A stretch of DNA of 64,000 bases from Taibaiella sp. (GTDB lineage Bacteria > Bacteroidota > Bacteroidia > Chitinophagales > Chitinophagaceae), in contig JAHBTQ010000001.1 in the NCBI GenBank assembly GCA_019638495.1, forward strand, positions 558,001 to 622,000. The letters run 5' to 3'. Positions 61,495 to 64,000 of this stretch are shown in pieces. Made by a program: the position numbers and the translations under genes. Each line of letters starts with the position of its first letter. The first letter of the stretch is position 1. Below the pieces are notes generated by a model that was given only the letters and a program-made list of their open reading frames with translations, searched no databases and was not told the origin of the DNA.

Positions 61495-62895
61495 TCAGAA
61501 TATTTTACCCGGATTCAGAATCCCTGTGGGGTCAAAAATATTCTTAATCTGCTTCATCAGGCTTATCTGCACATCGTTAAATGCTATATCAATGTATGGC
61601 CGCTGTACCAGGCCTATGCCATGCTCTCCGGATATGGTGCCACCCATACGCACTACTTCGGTAAACAGCTTGCGTATGCCCTTTGGCAGTTGCGTATTCC
61701 ACGCCTCATCCGTCATGCCGGCCTTCACAATGTTTACGTGCAGATTGCCGTCGCCGGCGTGTCCATAGCACACCGAGTGAAACCCATACTCCCGGCCAAT
61801 TTCTTTTATGATTGTAAGCAGTTGAGGCAGCTCTGCCCGGGGCACCACGGTATCTTCTTCCTTGTAAACGGAATTGCTTTTCACAGCTTCGCCTACCTTA
61901 CGTCGCAGGGTCCACAACATTTGCTTCTGTTCGTGCGCGTCTGCAAAGAGTATCTCTCCCACATCATATCGCTGCACTATTTCTGTTATGGCTTCTATTT
62001 CTTTGTAGAGCTCTTCTTTGTTGTTTCCATCTACCTCTATCAACAGGTGTGCTGCTATATCTGGAGGCAGGTCTATAGCGCTGGTGTTCACATACTTCAT
62101 AGACCACTCGATGGCGTCGCGCTCCATAAACTCGAGCGCAGATGGCGTGTAACCCTCAAGGAATATGGCGTTCACTGCCTCGCATGCCTGAACGGATGAG
62201 CGGAATGGCACCAATATCAACAGGTCTTGTGTCACTGCGGGGATGAGCTTCAATACAATTTTCGTGATGATACCAAGTGTACCTTCGCTGCCCACCAGCA
62301 ATTGGGTGAGGTTATATCCTGTGGCATTCTTCAGCACATTGGCCCCAGTCCATATCACGTCTCCTGAGGGTAGAACTACTTCAAGATTCAGGACATAGTC
62401 TTTTACTACTCCGTATTTTACTGCGCGCGGGCCGCCGCTGTTCTCCGATACGTTTCCACCTATGAAGCATGAGCCCTTGCTAGCCGGGTCGGGAGGGTAA
62501 AATAGACCTTCTGCCTTCAGCGTTTCCTGCAGCACCTGAGTTATTACGCCGGGTTCTGTAGTTACCTGAAAATTGCGCTTGTCTATGTTTAGTATCTTGT
62601 TGAAACGCTTCGTATCCAGCACCACGCCGCCATGGGCTGCCAGCGCACCACCACTGAGGCCCGTGCCTGCGCCACGGGGCGTAACGGCAATGTAGTTGTC
62701 GCTACAATACTTCATTATGGCAGAGACCTCTGCCACTGAGCCGGGCTGTAGCACCACTTCCGGTAGAAACTTTAGGTCTTCCGTGTGGTCAGATGCGCAG
62801 CGCTCCAGGTTTTCGCGGTCCGTATGAATAAACGTAGGACCAAGCAATTCGCGGAAGTACCCGATATCTCCCTCCTCAATTCTTTTAAAAGGCAT
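61495..62895 (-). CDS. FAD-linked D-lactate dehydrogenase / glycolate oxidase GlcD-like
   Basis: A 466-residue VAO/PCMH-fold flavoprotein, from the ATG at 62895 (MPFKRIEEGDIGYF). FAD-binding: TPRGAGTGLSGGALAAHGGVVLDTKRF (pyrophosphate site), GGNVSENSGGPRAVKYGVVKDYVLNLEVVLPSG and LLVGSEGTLGIITKIVLKL. The C-terminal FAD-linked oxidase domain has CYGHAGDGNLHVNI and SGEHGIGLVQRPY, the metal/substrate site, then FDPTGILNPGKIF. This covers D-lactate dehydrogenase, glycolate oxidase subunit GlcD and D-2-hydroxyglutarate dehydrogenase; the three cannot be told apart by eye. It lacks the Fe-S GlcF neighbour. First gene of a pair with the MBL hydrolase. Confidence 0.92.
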   Translation of the reverse strand: MPFKRIEEGDIGYFRELLGPTFIHTDRENLERCASDHTEDLKFLPEVVLQPGSVAEVSAIMKYCSDNYIAVTPRGAGTGLSGGALAAHGGVVLDTKRFNKILNIDKRNFQVTTEPGVITQVLQETLKAEGLFYPPDPASKGSCFIGGNVSENSGGPRAVKYGVVKDYVLNLEVVLPSGDVIWTGANVLKNATGYNLTQLLVGSEGTLGIITKIVLKLIPAVTQDLLILVPFRSSVQACEAVNAIFLEGYTPSALEFMERDAIEWSMKYVNTSAIDLPPDIAAHLLIEVDGNNKEELYKEIEAITEIVQRYDVGEILFADAHEQKQMLWTLRRKVGEAVKSNSVYKEEDTVVPRAELPQLLTIIKEIGREYGFHSVCYGHAGDGNLHVNIVKAGMTDEAWNTQLPKGIRKLFTEVVRMGGTISGEHGIGLVQRPYIDIAFNDVQISLMKQIKNIFDPTGILNPGKIF

Positions 62896-62966
62896 GGTGC
62901 AAAATTGCAGAATATCCGCGGCACGGCTCAAATGATCATCATTTTTAATGCATATTCATTTTGTGT

Positions 62967-63119
62967 TAATTGCGTCATCCAAGTGGCCTAATTACTATTA
63001 ATTGCGTCAGTTGAGCGACGCAATTTGCATTTCTGAGACAATTTATACTTTGAATATGCTAATTAGGTCAGTTAACTGACCTAATTAATGTAAATTGCGT
63101 CAGTCAGCCGACCTAATTT
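62967..63119. promoter_or_regulatory. Four 28-nt palindromes upstream of the DUF4143-type ATPase
   Basis: Dyads at 62967-62994, 62999-63026, 63060-63087 and 63092-63119, all exactly 28 nt wide. Half-sites are of two kinds, TAATTGCGTCA and TAATTAGGTCA (with small variations). The third dyad is perfect; the second is symmetrical in the GCGTC form, and the first and fourth mix one half-site of each kind. Axes are spaced 32, 61 and 32 nt, close to whole helical turns. The last ends 7 nt before the ATG. Probably operators for a dimeric regulator, or the ATPase's own target (inference). Confidence 0.7.
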
Positions 63120-63126
63120 ACATCAT

Positions 63127-64000
63127 ATGGACATTGTACGTCTGTTGCAAGCAGAAATAGATAAACAGATTGGTAAGCAAAAGGTAGTAATGCTATACGG
63201 CTCGCGCAGAACAGGCAAGACGACCATTATCCGCCACCTTGCAGACAAATATGGCAAAGACGTATTGCTACTGCAGGGCGAGGATATGGATGTGTCTATG
63301 TCCCTCGCACAAAGAACCGTAGCTAACTACAAACGGCTGACAAAGGGGAAAAAAATTATCGTCATTGACGAAGCACAAGCTGTGCCTGATATCGGCATGG
63401 TGCTGAAGGTAATGATCGACAACATACACGACATTACCATCATCGCAACCGGCAGCAGCAGTTTTGACCTTGTAAACAAAACCGGCGAACCACTCGTGGG
63501 CCGCAATCTGGTATACCAGCTATATCCTATTGCACAATGCGAACTGAAAGACTATGAAGACCATATAACTACTACCAGGAACCTAGAGCAAAGGCTAATC
63601 TATGGCAGCTATCCCGAGCTATGGCAACTGGAGGATGCAGACGAGCAACAAACCTACCTGCAGCAATTGGTGAATAGCTACCTGCTCAAAGACCTGCTGA
63701 TACTGGAAAATATAAAGGGTGCTGATGTGCTTTATAAATTATTGCAGATGCTGGCCCACCAGGTAGGTAGCCAGGTAAGTACCGTGGAACTGGGAAACCG
63801 CCTGCAGATCAACAAACTAACAGTGGAACGCTACCTGGACCTGCTTACGAAAGTATTTGTGATATACCCGCTATCTGGCTACAGCAGCAATCTCCGCAAG
63901 GAAGTGACCAAAAGCAAGAAGTGGTATTTCTACGACAATGGCATCAGAAACGCGCTCATTAATAATTTCGATGCGTTGCACAAACGTAACGACATAGGAC
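63127..64000 (+). CDS. DUF4143-type AAA ATPase, 3' end beyond the window
   Basis: An open frame from the ATG at 63127 to the window end, 291 residues and no stop. Walker A is MLYGSRRTGKTT, Walker B IIVIDEAQAVPDIG, then TIIATGSSSFDLVNKTGEPLVGR, and the RLIYGSYPELWQL and LLKDLLILENIKGADVLYKLLQMLAHQVGSQVS segments of the ATP-binding proteins that carry a C-terminal DUF4143 (PD-(D/E)xK-like) domain, normally about 380-400 residues in total. KSKKWYFYDNGIRNALI is the start of the DUF4143 part. The function is unknown; these genes are patchily distributed in Bacteroidota and archaea. The four palindromes upstream are the notable feature. Confidence 0.9.
   Translation, partial: MDIVRLLQAEIDKQIGKQKVVMLYGSRRTGKTTIIRHLADKYGKDVLLLQGEDMDVSMSLAQRTVANYKRLTKGKKIIVIDEAQAVPDIGMVLKVMIDNIHDITIIATGSSSFDLVNKTGEPLVGRNLVYQLYPIAQCELKDYEDHITTTRNLEQRLIYGSYPELWQLEDADEQQTYLQQLVNSYLLKDLLILENIKGADVLYKLLQMLAHQVGSQVSTVELGNRLQINKLTVERYLDLLTKVFVIYPLSGYSSNLRKEVTKSKKWYFYDNGIRNALINNFDALHKRNDIG

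Overview
The window looks like chromosomal DNA of a Bacteroidota member, most likely from the Chitinophagales/Chitinophagaceae area. Evidence from the sequence: many genes carry the Bacteroidota -7 element TAnnTTTG just upstream; three secreted proteins end in type IX secretion (T9SS) sorting domains; SecD and SecF are fused; lipoproteins are abundant; Shine-Dalgarno sites are mostly absent. There is no rRNA, CRISPR array, prophage or intact insertion sequence. Placement below the phylum is inference.

Layout. 0-6 kb: a TPR protein and a class V aminotransferase, then tuf, a GT-C-like membrane protein and a tRNA block (Thr-Tyr-Gly-Thr) in the ancient tRNA-tufB order, with two tRNA-derived 103-bp tandem units between the tRNAs and the membrane protein. 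6-10 kb: an EGF-module lipoprotein and a three-subunit proton-translocating transhydrogenase operon (pntAa-pntAb-pntB) interrupted by a frameshifted four-helix-bundle ORF. 10-19 kb: an alpha-2-macroglobulin/penicillin-binding protein 1C pair flanked by two small paralogous plug-like secreted proteins, one broken by a 23-bp tandem duplication. 19-25 kb: RidA, EtfAB, an orphan LytTR regulator, thymidylate synthase and small lipoproteins. 25-40 kb: multicopper oxidase plus redoxin, MlaE, SecDF, a seven-haem cytochrome/TPR lipoprotein, a beta-oxidation bifunctional enzyme, an ABC-F ATPase and a CPBP protease homologue. 40-48 kb: one 8.1-kb gene for a 2700-residue adhesin-like protein with 36 Ig-like repeats and a T9SS tail. 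48-53 kb: PanD, a flippase-like membrane protein, the heptose adenylyltransferase RfaE2, a MntA-HepT toxin-antitoxin pair and KorA. 53-55 kb: a scrambled accessory patch with a frameshifted EGF lipoprotein and degenerate repeats. 55-64 kb: MoxR, an asparagine-synthetase-B-like T9SS protein, a small YqaE/Pmp3 protein, a double-barrel outer-membrane protein, an MBL hydrolase with a GlcD-like flavoprotein, and the start of a DUF4143-type ATPase preceded by four phased 28-nt palindromes.

Functional themes: envelope biogenesis and surface proteins (SecDF, MlaE, PbpC-A2M, RfaE2, T9SS cargo, outer-membrane proteins), central and redox metabolism (Pnt, EtfAB, bifunctional beta-oxidation enzyme, KorA, GlcD-like, multicopper oxidase, cytochrome), and small accessory or decaying modules. 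Every disrupted reading frame seen (near 8445, 18892-18937 and 53458, plus the 54.2-kb remnants) lies in an accessory gene, while the housekeeping frames are intact.
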